Positions 1-12,687 are shown, counted from the first letter of the stretch. The stretch is DNA of 64,000 nucleotides from Nilaparvata lugens (GCF_014356525.2 NC_052511.1:52713140-52777139), one strand, 5' to 3'. Program-made: numbers and translations. The notes: a model not told the origin generated them from the sequence alone.

Positions 1-642
1 GCCGGTTTGCCGGCATTTTCACAACAAAATATTGCTCTGAAAATAGTTAAATCATAGAAAAACATTCGAAGATTCAATCTTGAGTGGGCCTAATGTTTTC
101 TCTATATGGTTTGATATTGAAGAAAAATTATCTAAAAGTTTTAATAATGAATTACGGAAAAATTACTAGGTATTTTTCAGTCAAGGCTGAGTTTCACCAG
201 TAGGCTTACCTTAAACTTTAGATCTCTGCTGTATTTTCCTATTATTATTGTTGATTGTATTGCATTAAGAAGTGGAATTCGATAATAAAAAGAAACAATT
301 ATTACTCTACCTCACTTTTAAATATATTGATACAATTATTGTACTTTGATTTCAAATTCGATTCTTCACTTTTAAATACTTGCAATACGTACCTTTCTGA
401 CATTGGACAATGCAGCCAACATTATATTGTTGAGGCTATGGAGATATCATCGTATTCTATTGTTTGATATCAAAAACACATAATAAATATTAATTATGAA
501 ACAGTAATTTATAAAATATATTATAGACATGATACCGTGATTCACGATACATAATTATATAGATTATTACAGTCGTTATGAGATTATCTCTCTATGATTT
601 TTGTGAGATCGGACACGATCAGCTGTTATTCAAGGTCATTTT

Positions 643-760
643 ACAGCCCTAGGGCCGTAAAGTTTTACCGGCCTGGTCGGAAAACAATCACTTTCGGCCT
701 CCATATGACGCACGTAAACCAGCTCATTACATCCAAGTGTGGCGAAAAAAAAAAATATAT
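643..760. repeat. CG-rich dispersed repeat fragment
   Basis: A GC-rich patch (agccctagggccg ... gtgtggcgaaaaa) in otherwise AT-rich DNA. It is mirrored at about 18958-19076, and a related, rearranged version lies at 20283-20420 (ggtgtggcga, cggccctagg). The reading is a dispersed transposon fragment; the family is not identified. Confidence 0.5.
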
Positions 761-1804
761 GTCGCCGGCTTAAACATTGCGGGTGTTTACACCGACATCT
801 GTGTATCTGCCACCTGACGTTCCAAGAAAAGTGATGTTTTCAAATAGATCTGGTAGGAGCGATTTTCTCCAGGCATCCGAGTGGACGATTTCGATAAAAA
901 TCTCTCATCAATAACCTAAATCACATAAAAATGAAGATAGGAAAATTCTAATTTCAGATTCGGATTCAGCACCTTAAAATGAATAATTTGACTTTGCTCA
1001 AAAAAATGAAAAATAAATGTAGGCAGGTTGCAATAAATTGATTAATTTCAGTGCCTCCGACATGACCTAACGACTGCTTTTTAGGCAGCCAGGACCGACG
1101 AATTATGGAAACGTGTCCATCCGAAACACGAAATTTGAATAAATTAACTAATAGATAAATAAATTAAGGAAATAAATAGATTTGGCCTGATAATTGAAAA
1201 TTTTGGAATCAGAGTGCAACTGAGAACAGTAAAGAAATAAATAGATTTGGGCTAATAATTAAAAATTTTGGAATCATAGTGCAACTGATGAGAACAGCGA
1301 AAATAGCTCTGTCGGTTCACATAATTATGTTCTTGCTGTGAACATAAACTCTGCGGCCATTTAGATAGTATATATGATCCTCTGTAGCTTTGCAGAGTCA
1401 AATAACTTGGTCTGAACATAGCTTGAAGAAGGCTTGAGAACCCAAGCAAGGTCTTTTCATTCAGGATCAATGCTGGCTCCTGGTTTTGAGAATGTTCCTC
1501 AAAGCTAGAGGATTCTATAAATCCTCCTCAAAACAATTTTAATAGATTTTTCCCTCATTTATAGTATTGGGTTCTCAACAAAAAATTAAAACTTGAATAA
1601 GTCCTCAAGTAGGCTATATAATCACATTGTGGATTTTTAGTATATTATGAAATCTGTTCTATAATAATAATTGAATACCATAATAAATATAACAAGGGCA
1701 CTATTATACTATTAAAATCATACCACATAGGCTACAATATCCTAAGCTTGTTTGATAATTAATAAACAAGATAATCTTCTAAAACCTTATTCAATTACAA
1801 AAAT
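761..1804. other. Gene-free stretch
   Basis: AT-rich DNA with a short tandem duplication around 1190-1290 (two copies of an aaataaatagatttggc-type segment). The ORF at 1252-1470 is conserved only because the region is mirrored at 18253-18447, where its C-terminal end already differs. No gene is recognised. Confidence 0.6.
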
Positions 1805-2459
1805 CTGGTGTGGCGCACTCACACAACTTTCCTTGCCGTTATGAAAATTGATCACCTGACGCTAGTGTACCCGCGCATCACAAGTCTACTATTCAAAGAT
1901 TTGAGCCAGCTGGTGACAGGGCAATAACGCTGGAGACACACATGAGGTCTGCTATCTCTTCATAGTGAATGATTTAATAGAATCAACAATAATTTGCAAT
2001 TGAATAATCACATTTTCTCGAATTTAAAGCTTATTTTCAATTTTAGGTGAAAATGTTACTGAACATTAATTGTAGAGATTTTCATGCTCAATCTACTCCA
2101 CTTGATTTTTTTTTGTTTCAATTGTATCTGAAGCCTGATAATTGGGAATCTTTCTGCTTTGCTGGGGCGGAGCTCCTGAAATTTTTACAGATATGGGACT
2201 TGTGGCAGTTGATAGAGCTTATTGATGACTATTTTAGGTATGAATTTGATCAAAATCGTTGGAGCCGTTTCCGAGAAAATCACGAAAAACCCTGTTTTTT
2301 CAACATTTTCGCCATTTTAGCCGCCATCTTGAATTGCATTTGATCGAAATTGTCCGTGTCGGATCCTTATAGTGAAATGACCTTAAGTTCCAAATTTCAA
2401 GTCATTCCGTTAATTGGGAGATGAGATATCGTGTACACAGACGCACATACACTCATACA

Positions 2460-2528
<69 letters not shown>

Positions 2529-2678
2529 ACACACACACACACATACAGACCAATACCCAAAAACCAGTTTTTTGGACTAAGGGGACCTTGAAACGTATAG
2601 AAATTTAGAAATTGGGGTACCTTAATGTTTTTCGGAAAGCAATACTTTCCTTACCTATGGTGATAGGGCAAGGAAAGT
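1805..2678. mobile_element. CTGG...AAAGT repeat family, copy 1
   Basis: About 874 bp, bounded by CTGGTGTGGCGC on the left and GGCAAGGAAAGT on the right and flanked by AAAAAT on both sides, as is the second locus at 30971-31734. A 12-bp motif ACTTTCCTTGCC lies about 22 bp inside the left end and is inverted at the right end. It carries a CA microsatellite at about 2458-2541. The ORFs inside (2047-2343, 2414-2608) are repeat-derived. No transposase is visible; class unknown. Confidence 0.75.
2458..2541. repeat. (CA)n microsatellite
   Basis: Nearly pure CA dinucleotide run inside the CTGG-family element; mirrored as (TG)n at about 17178-17262. Confidence 0.95.
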
Positions 2679-4171
2679 AAAAATAGGCCCAATTTGAATT
2701 TTCTTTGTTACATTATTGAGAAAGACAATAATAATTGAACTGTCAAATTTTGGTATACCGTATATCTTTTATGTTCATTGTCCAAAAAAATTCATTAATT
2801 CATGGACTTATTCATAAAATTGTGCCCTCTGTTGTATTATTAATTCAAATTTTGAATGTTTGAGTAAGAAAACAAAAATGGCAAGACATAGAAAATTCAC
2901 TTCAATCTAGATTCATTTTTTATATTCTGTACATCAAAGTCTACACAGATCATCACTAAATTTTGTTCTAACAGAGTCACAAGTCTAGTAACCTATCTGA
3001 CAAAGTTGAGGAATGACTCTTCATAATTCAAATAAATTGAAATTGAACTTTAGTGTTGAGATTGAGATTCAAGTCAAGAATATTTATCAACTTATAATAA
3101 TAATATATTATATAATATGGCAAATTCTTTTGCAAACAAAATTTGGTATTGAAGAGAAAAATGAAATTCGATTAACCTTCTTTGAAATAAATAAAATAAT
3201 AGATTATAAGAATACAAATATTATAACAACTAGTTTCAGTGTTCACACCATCTTCATGTTATAAAATAAATTACAAATAATCGTTTTACTAATAAAAATA
3301 AAAATAAGTATCCCTGATTTCATTCATTTTATGAGGAGAAAATTTCAAAGTCCTGAAATCAAGTATTTCCATGAATTTATCCTAATTCAATCAAGTCAGT
3401 CATTCTATACAATATTCTTTTTTCATAAATAGGACGGCAGAACGCATCCACGCACATATATAATTCATATTCAATTCTGCAGATATGGTTCTGCTTAATG
3501 TAGAAATCAAGAGAGAAAAATGTAGTGATCAATGTAGAAAAATGCATGTGTGTAGACTGTAGATTCACACTCTGTGTGGTGGAGTAGAAGTTCTAAAAAT
3601 AAGCCGCTCTTGTAGATCTCACAGTTGAATATTCATGCAACGAAACAACTTACTCTCAAAACATTCATCTCTTCCAAGAACTGACAATGATAATAAAAAG
3701 CTTAAAAGCTTATCAAAGGATTGTTTATCAGTGCAATTTTGATTGTTACGCAGTTTGGTGTATTATTTACAGAATTATTGTTAAGTTCAAAAATGAAAGT
3801 GAGAGTAGTTGAGCAGAATTGTTGAGGTAGAGAGAATGTATCACACATTATCTTACAATAAATTGAGTTTGAAATTAATATCAGATGTTTAAATTTTGGA
3901 AGTAGCCTTCATTCTATGAATGAAACGTCTTCTGTTTAAGAAGGTAAGTAACATACCTGTGCAACATGACTTATATATTGTAAATATAATATTAAAATGT
4001 AGTTTAATATTATAACTATCATGCCTCATGTAATATCTATGTAATGCCTCATACAAACATGTAATTATTTGTTCTTGGACAGGTAAAATTCTCTTATTCT
4101 TATTCATGAGATGATATATAGCTTTTGAATGAAATCACTCCAATTATATGGGCTACTTTAGTTCAAATTAA
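2679..4171. other. Gene-free AT-rich stretch
   Basis: No protein similarity recognised on either strand. The ORFs at 3013-3264, 3377-3568 and 3889-4107 are low-complexity, and their frames are not consistently kept in the mirrored copy. Confidence 0.6.
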
Positions 4172-4317
4172 CTAGTAGTTCTGTGAACAGTAGACATCAC
4201 GCAGTATTCTCATCCACAAGTACCTGATTGAAACTGTAGACCTTATGGAAATACAGCAATAGACTGGCTTCTCCACACATCTGTGTAATCACTTGTCAGC
4301 TGATTTATCTATATATA
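4172..4317 (-). mobile_element. ~420-bp dispersed repeat (PH family), part 1
   Basis: Starts ctagtagttctgtgaacag and runs to tgtcagctgattta, where a Helitron is inserted; the rest continues at 4962. Intact copies at 7030-7446 and 26295-26676 give the uninterrupted order. Read on the minus strand the family ends in CTAG followed by T, like a Helitron 3' end. Confidence 0.8.
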
Positions 4318-4961
4318 TAAAAGCGAAATGGCACTCACTCACTGACTGACTCACTCACTCACTCGCATAACTAAAAATCTACCGGACCAAAAACGTTCAA
4401 ATTTGGTAGGTATGTTCAGTTGACCCTTTAGAGGCGCACTAAGAAATCTTTTGGCAATATTTTAACTCTAAGGGTTGTTTTTAAGGTTTAAAGTTGTCTT
4501 TTAGCATGTATATTCTTCTTCTCCCAATCTCTTAATTATAATTGAAATTTCCATATCATATGTTACTATAGAACTATAATCTAGATAGAGTACCTCTTCG
4601 AAACAGTTGTTAACTGGCAACTAAATTAATAATTTTGTCAGGTTGGCATTAAGTTGAGTTGACTTTGTTAGGTTGGCACCAAGTTGAAGATTTAAATGCA
4701 TTTATCGCGGAAAAATTGATTGGGCACTGCTACTTCAATCCTGGGAATATAATATTACTAGCCGTCAGGCACGCTTCGCTCGCCATATCCGTTTAGCCAG
4801 ACGTTTAGTCTGGACCCCCGACTGGATTGTCCTAACATGATAAAAATGCAGGCGAGCGAAGCGATCCTGCTAATCTCATTCTTGGACAATCCAGTCGGGG
4901 TCCAGGGGGCGGAGCCCCCTTGCTAGACGGATATGGCGAGCGAAGCGAGCCTGACGGCTAG
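4318..4961 (+). mobile_element. Non-autonomous Helitron, family A
   Basis: Begins TC (tctatatatataaaagcg) after a host A and ends in CTAG before a host T, the Helitron rule of insertion between A and T. Near the 3' end are short hairpin-forming motifs (gcgagcgaagcgagc) and a ~200-bp foldback from 4757. The intact paralogue at about 7160 reads gatttatgatgaat without the insert, an empty site. There is no Rep/helicase coding, so it would be mobilised in trans. Confidence 0.85.
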
Positions 4962-5228
4962 TGATGAATAATTCTATAGTCTGCTCTTACAGTACTCTAA
5001 TATTGGCGTATGAAGGAGGCTCCTTTTCCTTTTATATTATCCTTGAAATGCAAAATTTCCAAAAACCTTGTATATACGTCGACGCGCAATTAAAAAAGGA
5101 ACATACTGTCAAATTTCATGGAAATCTATTACCGCGTTCGCCGTAAATGCGCAACATATAAACATTAAACATTGAGAGAAATGCCAAACCGTCGACTTGA
5201 ATCTTAGACCTCACTTCGCTCGGTCAAT
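4962..5228 (-). mobile_element. ~420-bp dispersed repeat (PH family), part 2
   Basis: Continuation of 4172-4317 after the Helitron: tgatgaataattctatag ... cttcgctcggtcaat. The 61-residue ORF at 4961-5146 is an accident of the repeat. Confidence 0.8.
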
Positions 5229-7029
5229 TATGCCTCTATGTAATGTCTCATGCAATCACTTAATTAATTCTTTGACAAATTAAATTCTCTTATTCTTATT
5301 CATGAAATGATGTGCAGCTTTTGAATAAAATCACTCCACATATATGGGCTACCTTAGTTCAAATTAATAAAAACAATATAAAACTTGTAGTACCCTTTAT
5401 TAAGAACTTTAAAATATTTTAACGACTAGTTAAAAACCATAGCCTAGGTCATTTTCAAGTTAAAATGGTTAAACTCAATAAAAAGTGCTACCTACAAGTT
5501 TTTAAATTGTTTTTATCATATTTGAATAATATTTATGGTATTCTAATGCTAATCTGAGGAGAAAAAATAAAAAAAATAATTCTGTAATTGATAAACGGAA
5601 TTTGAAGTAGGATTTCTATAAATTTATCTCAATATATATTTCATTGAAGTACCATGATGATGATTCTGTACTTCTCAATCCATCGAAAATGTCTACCATA
5701 CGGTTGGTTTCTTTTATTTGTTACAATTCGATCATGAATACAGAGGGTCAGTAAAATGTCATGGAAGAAAATATAGATGCTTTTATATCATTGTTTTGAG
5801 AATATTTACAATTTGGAATACAAAGTTTCCAATGAAAGTTTATGAATGAATAATATAAATAATCAAAGTACAATAATTATATTGACATGACCTTATTATA
5901 TTGATGGTACGTCAAGCTTGAAGAACGATTAAAGAAATATATTTTTGAATACTACCTATCTAATCCTCCCAAATAAAGGACACATTCATAAAAAATATTA
6001 GAATCGTATTTCGAATTGAATTCAATTTTTAATAATTGGAGAACTGACGATTCAATTAATTAATTAAATCAATCTATGATTTAAATGATAAAATATCAAA
6101 GAAGAGCATAACGGAGTGGATATAAGGTGAATATTTCTTCACTTTGAACCTAGCACTGTGATTTGTTTTTTTTCTGTTTCAGTTTTCAGTTTGGTATTTC
6201 TCTGAATTCTGACCTCTTATAAATTATCAATATAGGTGTGGATTATTCTACTTTGGACCACATTTTGGGTATATTGATTTAGAGTATATTTAGTGTTTCT
6301 ACGTTTGTTATAAAGCCTTTTCGTTTCAATTTCTAGTTATTTTAAGGATTTTTTCAAGCAACTCTCACCAGCGGACAAAGAGTTATCTTTTTGCTGGTGA
6401 TCCCTAGAAAATTAGTTTTTCTCCTCTCATGTAGGATGCTGTACGTGTAATATTGTATTATGAACATTTAATTTTTATTTTGCTCCTGTATGAGTAAATT
6501 AATGTATGGTTTCTTTTTGGCAATAAAATTTTTGCAATAAAAATAATTCTCAATGAAATAATATTACTCCAATATTAATTACCTTATGATAGCCAATTCA
6601 CTTTCTTTAGTCTCTATTCATTCATACAATAATTACATCATCAAAATGATAGGGACGAGATAAAAAATAAGGTAACCTTCTGCCATTCCTCTCCCAAATT
6701 AGATAACACATAGTCCGAAATAGGTTAAGAATATTTTTTAAGAATAGTTGAAAACTTTTTCCATCCTTAACATGGACTGTGTCATCAGCATTTAAATTTG
6801 GAAGAAAATACCACAAGGATTACCTTATTATTTTACCACCAATGTTATGACATCAGAGTCATTTGTATCGTAAATAAATACATCAAGGAATTCATGGAAA
6901 TTCTTTATTCTTTATTCTTTATTGATTCATACAATAAGTACATCATTAAAATGAGAGGGAGATAAAAAATGAGGTAACCTTGCGCTATTCCTCTCCCCAT
7001 CATTTCCTTAGGTCTATTATCTTATTATA
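5229..7029. other. Gene-free stretch with LINE-tail-like repeats
   Basis: AT-rich. The segments at about 6612-6715 and 6904-7005 are diverged copies of one sequence (cattcatacaataa ... ggtaacctt ... attcctctccc), resembling LINE or SINE 3' tails. A possible 3' UTR-like stretch ending ggcaataaaattttt lies near 6520-6540. No coding sequence is supported. Confidence 0.45.
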
Positions 7030-7446
7030 CTAGCAGTTCTGTGATCAGTAGACCTCTCGCAGTATTCTCATCCACAAGTACCTGATTGAAACTATAGACC
7101 TTATGGAAATACAGCAATAGACTGGCTTCTCCACACATCTGTGTAATCACTTGTCAGCTGATTTATGATGAATAATTTTATAGTATGATTTTTACTCTAA
7201 TATTGGCGTATGAAGGAGGCTCCTTTTTCCTTTTATATTATCCTTGAAATACAAAATTTCCAAAAACCTTGTATATTCGTCGGCGCACAATTCAAAAAGG
7301 AACATACCTGTCAAATTTCATGAAAATCTATTACCGCGTTTCGCTGTAAATGCGCAACATATAAACATATAAAAATAAACATTTAAACATAAAGAGAAAT
7401 GCCAAACCGTCGACTTGAATCTTAGACCTCACTTCGCTCGGTCAAT
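7030..7446 (-). mobile_element. ~420-bp dispersed repeat (PH family), intact copy
   Basis: Uninterrupted copy from ctagcagttctgtgatcag to cttcgctcggtcaat, 417 bp. It serves as the empty-site reference for the Helitron insertion at 4318-4961. Mirrored at 12271-12687. Confidence 0.85.
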
Positions 7447-8533
7447 TAAGCGACAATTTCTGTATATCTGTCTATATTTTTATAGACTATCTGGTTATTT
7501 ATGTTCAACGGATCTCGAAAACGGCTCTAACGATCTTCACGAAATTTGGAATATAGTAGGTTTATGATATAAAAATTCGATTGCACTAAGTCTCATCCCT
7601 GGGAAAACTCGCTGAAGGACATGAAAAGGATAGCAATTATTCATCCTTGGAAAAACAGATGATAATTTCGTCGTCTGTCGAGACAGAAGATGCGTGTGTG
7701 GGAGAGAAACAGATTTATTTCCAGCTGTGTAATCAATCAGCGAGAAATATTATCTAGCTAGACAATTTAATCGTCTTGATCAAAATAATCTGATTTGTTG
7801 ACATGACATGATAATCCTTCTAAACTAGAGTATATAGTATTTTCCAAAGTTGATCATTATTTTACAATTTTAAGTGATTAGTGAGTGTTATTTTGTTATT
7901 CAATTTGGTTTGTGAATAATCTAAATTGGAACTTTTTTGTTTTTAAATGTTTGAACTGAAAATTGAACCTGAATTCAAGTGTATGGAACATAACCTACTT
8001 TCTGGACTATTATTATAGTGTATAAATCAAAATTCGGGAAAGAAACAGTTTTGGGCTGTGCCTGTTGTCCTTCCCCAATCATTTTAAAGAATTGTGTTCT
8101 GTTTATCAATAGTTTATAAAGAAATAACGAGCGAAGCTCTTTGTCCCGATATTTAAATATTAACACAGACAATCCAGCCGTTACAAGCATACAAGCAAGA
8201 GACAGGCATGGAGTAAAAGTTTCATCCATGATATTTAACGGAGTGCACATAATTGAAATGTATCCTGAATCAATGAACTTTTTTGGACGCTTCTAAATCT
8301 TTCAGGATATGACTAACTCACTATTCATGATTCATAATCTACTGCCCGTTTCCAGTTCGCTGCTCATCTGACACTAAATTTAATTCCTTGTCACCTATAC
8401 TCAAGCTTCTCTCTCTTTTTCTTCTTCTTTTATTGCTTCCAGTATGGTCCCGTTGAAACAATTTGGTATCTTGCCAATGCTTTCAACCGCTATACCTTCC
8501 TCTATCCATTCAACCTTTACTACTCTCACTACT
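7447..8533. other. Gene-free stretch
   Basis: Contains a 91-residue ORF on the minus strand (7975-8250) with one hydrophobic segment (LSLACMLVTAGLSVLIF) followed by basic residues. Its C-terminus differs in the mirrored copy at 11477-11701 through a small indel, and its 3' part is a dispersed repeat tail also seen near 28300. Not credited as a gene. Confidence 0.5.
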
Positions 8534-8700
8534 ATACTACTTCTTCTTCTTCTTCTTCTTCTTCTTTTCTTCTTTCTTCTTCTTCTTCTTCTTCTTCTTC
8601 TTCTCTTCTTCTTCTTCTTTCTTCTTCTTCCCCATCTCTTCTTCTTCTTCTTCTTCTTCTATTCTTCTCTTCTTCTTCTTTCTTCTTCTTCTTCTTCTTA
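8534..8700. repeat. (CTT)n microsatellite
   Basis: Imperfect TTC/CTT triplet run; mirrored as GAA at about 11028-11196 with a different length and interruptions. The poly-Leu, poly-Phe and poly-Ser ORFs across it are artefacts. Confidence 0.95.
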
Positions 8701-9187
8701 TTGTTCATCATCTGTTCTATCTGTATAGAATGATACCAGTATTATAATATTGCACTCTGTTGCTTGTTACCGTGATACAGTATCATTTATGGTTTGTATC
8801 GTGTTCCACTGCCCGCGCTATCTAGCGTGATACTTTAAACTACTTCAAGCTTTTTCCTACTCCGATCCTCGTGAGTGCACTATTATCAAGATTTGAACCA
8901 AATTCGTTAGGGCTTTTAGGAATTTTTACTATCAAAACTCTTTTTTGATGTGCAGGAAGCTTACAAATTGAATTTCAATGCACTGAGAATTTTATTTATA
9001 GTGATAACTGAGTTTTAATGTGCCACCTCGCGCCCCAGAGTTTTGTGGCAGCTTGTATAATAATTGCTGGACTATATAGTTAATTAATAATTCGAAGTGC
9101 TGCAAGTCAATGCCTGAAAACGAAGATGCCGGACTGCATGCGCCATGATGCGCAATTCAATCTACAGAAAACCAAGATGCAGCACTG

Positions 9188-9287
9188 NNNNNNNNNNNNN
9201 NNNNNNNNNNNNNNNNNNNNNNNNNNNNNNNNNNNNNNNNNNNNNNNNNNNNNNNNNNNNNNNNNNNNNNNNNNNNNNNNNNNNNNN
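9188..9287. other. Assembly gap (100 N)
   Basis: Exactly 100 N, the conventional size for an unknown scaffold gap. It separates the left arm of the inverted duplication from its spacer. Confidence 1.
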
Positions 9288-9571
9288 ACTGTTCCTTTCT
9301 ATGAATCAAGCTTCCCCTTCCATACAGTCTCACACCACCCCATTTCTTCCTCGATTCATCTTTCTCCTTGAATGACACTTATCTTTCAAAATGATCACCA
9401 ATCTATCTTTCTCACTCATTCACTCTCTCCCTTTATTTCTCCGCTGATTTGGAGTGCTGCAACATTATTTATTTCACACTTAGAATCATCTATAAAAATC
9501 AATAATCTTTCTCCTTAAATGACACTCATCTTTCAAAATTATCTCCTCTCTCACCCTTTCTCTCTCTCTTA

Positions 9572-9602
<31 letters not shown>

Positions 9603-9613
9603 ACACTCTCTCA

Positions 9614-9645
<32 letters not shown>

Positions 9646-10436
9646 GTCGCTTGTCTCTTTTGGTAGAGAGTTAGTGGGAAGGATATTTTTAATATTCATT
9701 CAGAAGAATGGACATTGATATGTCCAAAGCTCCGCCAATTTATTTAGATGCATAACAATATAATTATCTATAGTTATTATATTACAAATTGCTTTTTCAT
9801 ATCACATACAGTTCAATAACTATTTTCTTAGTCTATATTATAATTCATCTATAATTTTGCTGTATTGTAAGCTATTTTATATAGTGTATAGGCCAGTATA
9901 TATTGTAATCAACATAAAGAAGTACTCAATCAATCAATCTCTCTCTCTCTCTCTCTTATTAGTAATGCTGCAACATTATTTATTCACACCTCAACTTCGT
10001 TGCTTATATTTACAGTTGTCTTCTCCGTAACGGACAATCTTTCTTTTCTCATTCACATTTTACAAACGATGGAATCAATAACATGAAGAAGAATTATGAG
10101 GAGGAGGAGGAGGAGGAGGATGGGATGATGATAGAAGAGACTAGAAGAAGAAGAAGAGAGAAGAAAAGAGAAGGAAAAGAAGAAGAAGAAGAAGAAGAAG
10201 AGAAGAAGAAAAGAAGAAGAAGAAGAAGAAGAAGAAGAAGAAGAAGAAGAAGAAGAAGAAGAAGAAGAAGAAGAAGAAGAAGAAGAAGAAGAAGAAGAAG
10301 AAGAAGAAGAAGGAGAAGAAGAAGAAGCTAAGGATTGATGACAGTTCGACACATAACGGTGAGCAAATCGTACTTATTACGGTAATCAAATTTGATCTGA
10401 TTACATAACTATTTCTATTAACTATAACTATTTATA
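9288..10436. repeat. Low-complexity spacer of the inverted duplication
   Basis: Holds a degenerate CT tract (about 9540-9650), a duplicated segment (ttctcctt...aatgacact at about 9360 and 9508) and a second CT run near 9938-9956. It then passes into the GAA array. No coding region. Confidence 0.8.
10092..10330. repeat. (GGA)n/(GAA)n microsatellite
   Basis: Begins as GGA triplets and becomes a long, nearly pure GAA run (10170-10325). Not part of the mirrored arms. The poly-Arg, poly-Ser and poly-Phe ORFs are artefacts. Confidence 0.95.
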
Positions 10437-10650
10437 TAGTATAATTATTATAATTCGAAAGTGCTGCAAGTCCTTGCGCTGAAAACGAAGATGCAGACCC
10501 ACATTCAGACACAACGGAAACCGAAAGTGCTGCATCTTGGTTTTCTGTAGATTGAATTGCAGCATCAATTGCAGCATGCAGTCCTGCATCTTCGTTTTCA
10601 GTGCATTGACTTGCAGCACTTTCGAATTATAATAATTATACTATATAGTC
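10437..10650. repeat. Foldback element (~210 bp)
   Basis: The left half (atagtataattattataatt, then cgaaagtgctgcaag) is inverted at the right end (cttgcagcactttcg, then aattataataattatactat), with further inverted copies of a gatgcagcact motif inside. It straddles the boundary of the right arm; the left arm enters a diverged copy just before the N gap. Confidence 0.75.
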
Positions 10651-11027
10651 CAGCATATTATTATACAAATGCTGCCACAAAACTCTGGCGCGAGGTGGCA
10701 CATTAAAACTCAGTTATCACTAGTAAATAAAATTCTCAGTGCATTGAAATTCAATTTGTAAGCTTCCTGCACATCAAAAAAGAGTTTTAGATAGTAAAAA
10801 TTCATAAAAGCCCTAACGAATTTGGTTAAAATTCTTGATAATAGTTGCTCTTACGAGAATCGGAGTAGAAAAAAGCTTAAAGTAGTTGAAAAGTATCACG
10901 CTAGATAGCGCTGGCAGTGAACACGATACAAACCATTATGATACTGTATCACGGTAACAAGCAACAGAGTGCAATATTATAATACTGGTATCATTCTATA
11001 CAGATAGAACAGATGATGAACAATAAG

Positions 11028-11196
11028 AAGAAGAAGAAGAAGAAAGAAGAAGAAGAGAAGAATAGAAGAAGAAGAAGAAGAAGAAGAGATGGGGAAGAAG
11101 AAGAAAGAAGAAGAAGAAGAAGAAGAAGAAGAAGAAGAAGAAGAAGAAGAAAAGAAGAAAAGAAGAAGAAGAAGAAGAAGAAGAAGTAGTAGTAGT
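11028..11196. repeat. (GAA)n microsatellite
   Basis: Mirror of 8534-8700, followed by a short AGT triplet run. Confidence 0.95.
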
Positions 11197-12270
11197 AGTG
11201 AGAGTAGTAAAGGTTGAATGGATAGAGGAAGGTATAGCGGTTGAAAGCATTGGCAAGATACCAAATTGTTTCAACGGGACCATACTGGAAGCAATAAAAG
11301 AAGAAGAAAAAGAGAGAGAAGCTTGAGTATAGGTGACAAGGAATTAAATTTAGTGTCAGATGAGCAGCGAACTGGAAACGGGCAGTAGATTATGAATCAT
11401 GAATAGTGAGTTAGTCATATCCTGAAAGATTTAGAAGCGTCCAAAAAAGTTCATTGATTCAGGATACATTTCAATTATGTGCACTCCGTTAAATATCATG
11501 GATGAAACTTTTACTCCATGCCTGTCTCTTGCTTGTATGCTTGTAACGGCTGGATTGTCTGTGTTAATATTTAAATATCGGGACAAAGAGCTTCGCTCGT
11601 TATTTCTTTATAAACTATTGATAAACAGAACACAATTCTTTAAAATGATTGGGGAAGGACTAACAGGCACAGCCCAAAACTGTTTCTTTCCCGAATTTTG
11701 ATTTATACACTATAAATAGTCCAGAAAGTAGGTTATGTTCCATACACTTGAATTCAGGTTCAATTTTCAGTTCAAACATTTAAAAACAAAAAAGTTCCAA
11801 TTTAGATTATTCACAAACCAAATTGAATAACAAAATAACACTCACTAATCACTTAAAATAATGATCAACTTTGGAAAATACTATATACTCTAGTTTAGAA
11901 GGATTATCATGTCATGTCAACAAATCAGATTATTTTGATCAAGACGATTAAATTGTCTAGCTAGATAATATTTCTCGCTGATTGATTACACAGCTGGAAA
12001 TAAATCTGTTTCTCTCCCACACACGCATCTTCTGTCTCGACAGACGACGAAATTATCATCTGTTTTTCCAAGGATGAATAATTGCTATCCTTTTCATGTC
12101 CTTCAGCGAGTTTTCCCAGGGATGAGACTTAGTGCAATCGAATTTTTATATCATAAACCTACTATATTCCAAATTTCGTGAAGATCGTTAGAGCCGTTTT
12201 CGAGATCCGTTGAACATAAATAACCAGATAGTCTATAAAATATAGACAGATATACAGAAATTGTCGCTTA

Positions 12271-12687
12271 ATTGACCGAGCGAAGTGAGGTCTAAGATTC
12301 AAGTCGACGGTTTGGCATTTCTCTTTATGTTTAAATGTTTATTTTTATATGTTTATATGTTGCGCATTTACAGCGAAACGCGGTAATAGATTTTCATGAA
12401 ATTTGACAGGTATGTTCCTTTTTGAATTGTGCGCCGACGAATATACAAGGTTTTTGGAAATTTTGTATTTCAAGGATAATATAAAAGGAAAAAGGAGCCT
12501 CCTTCATACGCCAATATTAGAGTAAAAATCATACTATAGAATTATTCATCATAAATCAGCTGACAAGTGATTACACAGATGTGTGGAGAAGCCAGTCTAT
12601 TGCTGTATTTCCATAAGGTCTATAGTTTCAATCAGGTACTTGTGGATGAGAATACTGCGAGAGGTCTACTGATCACAGAACTGCTAG
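12271..12687 (+). mobile_element. ~420-bp dispersed repeat (PH family), mirrored copy
   Basis: Reverse complement of 7030-7446; ends ...cagaactgCTAG followed by T. Confidence 0.85.

Larger units (their letters stand above)
1..9187. repeat. Left arm of giant inverted duplication
   Basis: The first bases (gccggtttgccggc) are the exact reverse complement of 19703-19716, and small ORFs, microsatellites and transposons recur in mirror order (2414-2608 with 17111-17305; 3377-3568 with 16154-16345), so that paired coordinates sum to about 19717-19727. The arms differ by scattered substitutions and small indels. The arm runs to the very start of the window and stops at an N gap. I infer a duplicate haplotig or misjoined contig rather than a biological palindrome. 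No convincing host coding region is seen in it. Confidence 0.95.

Noticed and set aside
2047..2343. 98-codon ORF (and its mirror at 17376-17672)
   Set aside because: It lies wholly inside the CTGG-family repeat; the related copy at 31206-31500 has several breaks, so it is not a conserved protein.
7975..8250. 91-codon ORF with one hydrophobic segment
   Set aside because: The mirrored copy changes its C-terminus by an indel and its 3' half is a dispersed repeat tail; no family recognised.
10083..10389. Poly-Arg, poly-Glu, poly-Ser and poly-Phe ORFs
   Set aside because: They are the six-frame reading of a GAA microsatellite, with no start context, splice sites or conservation.
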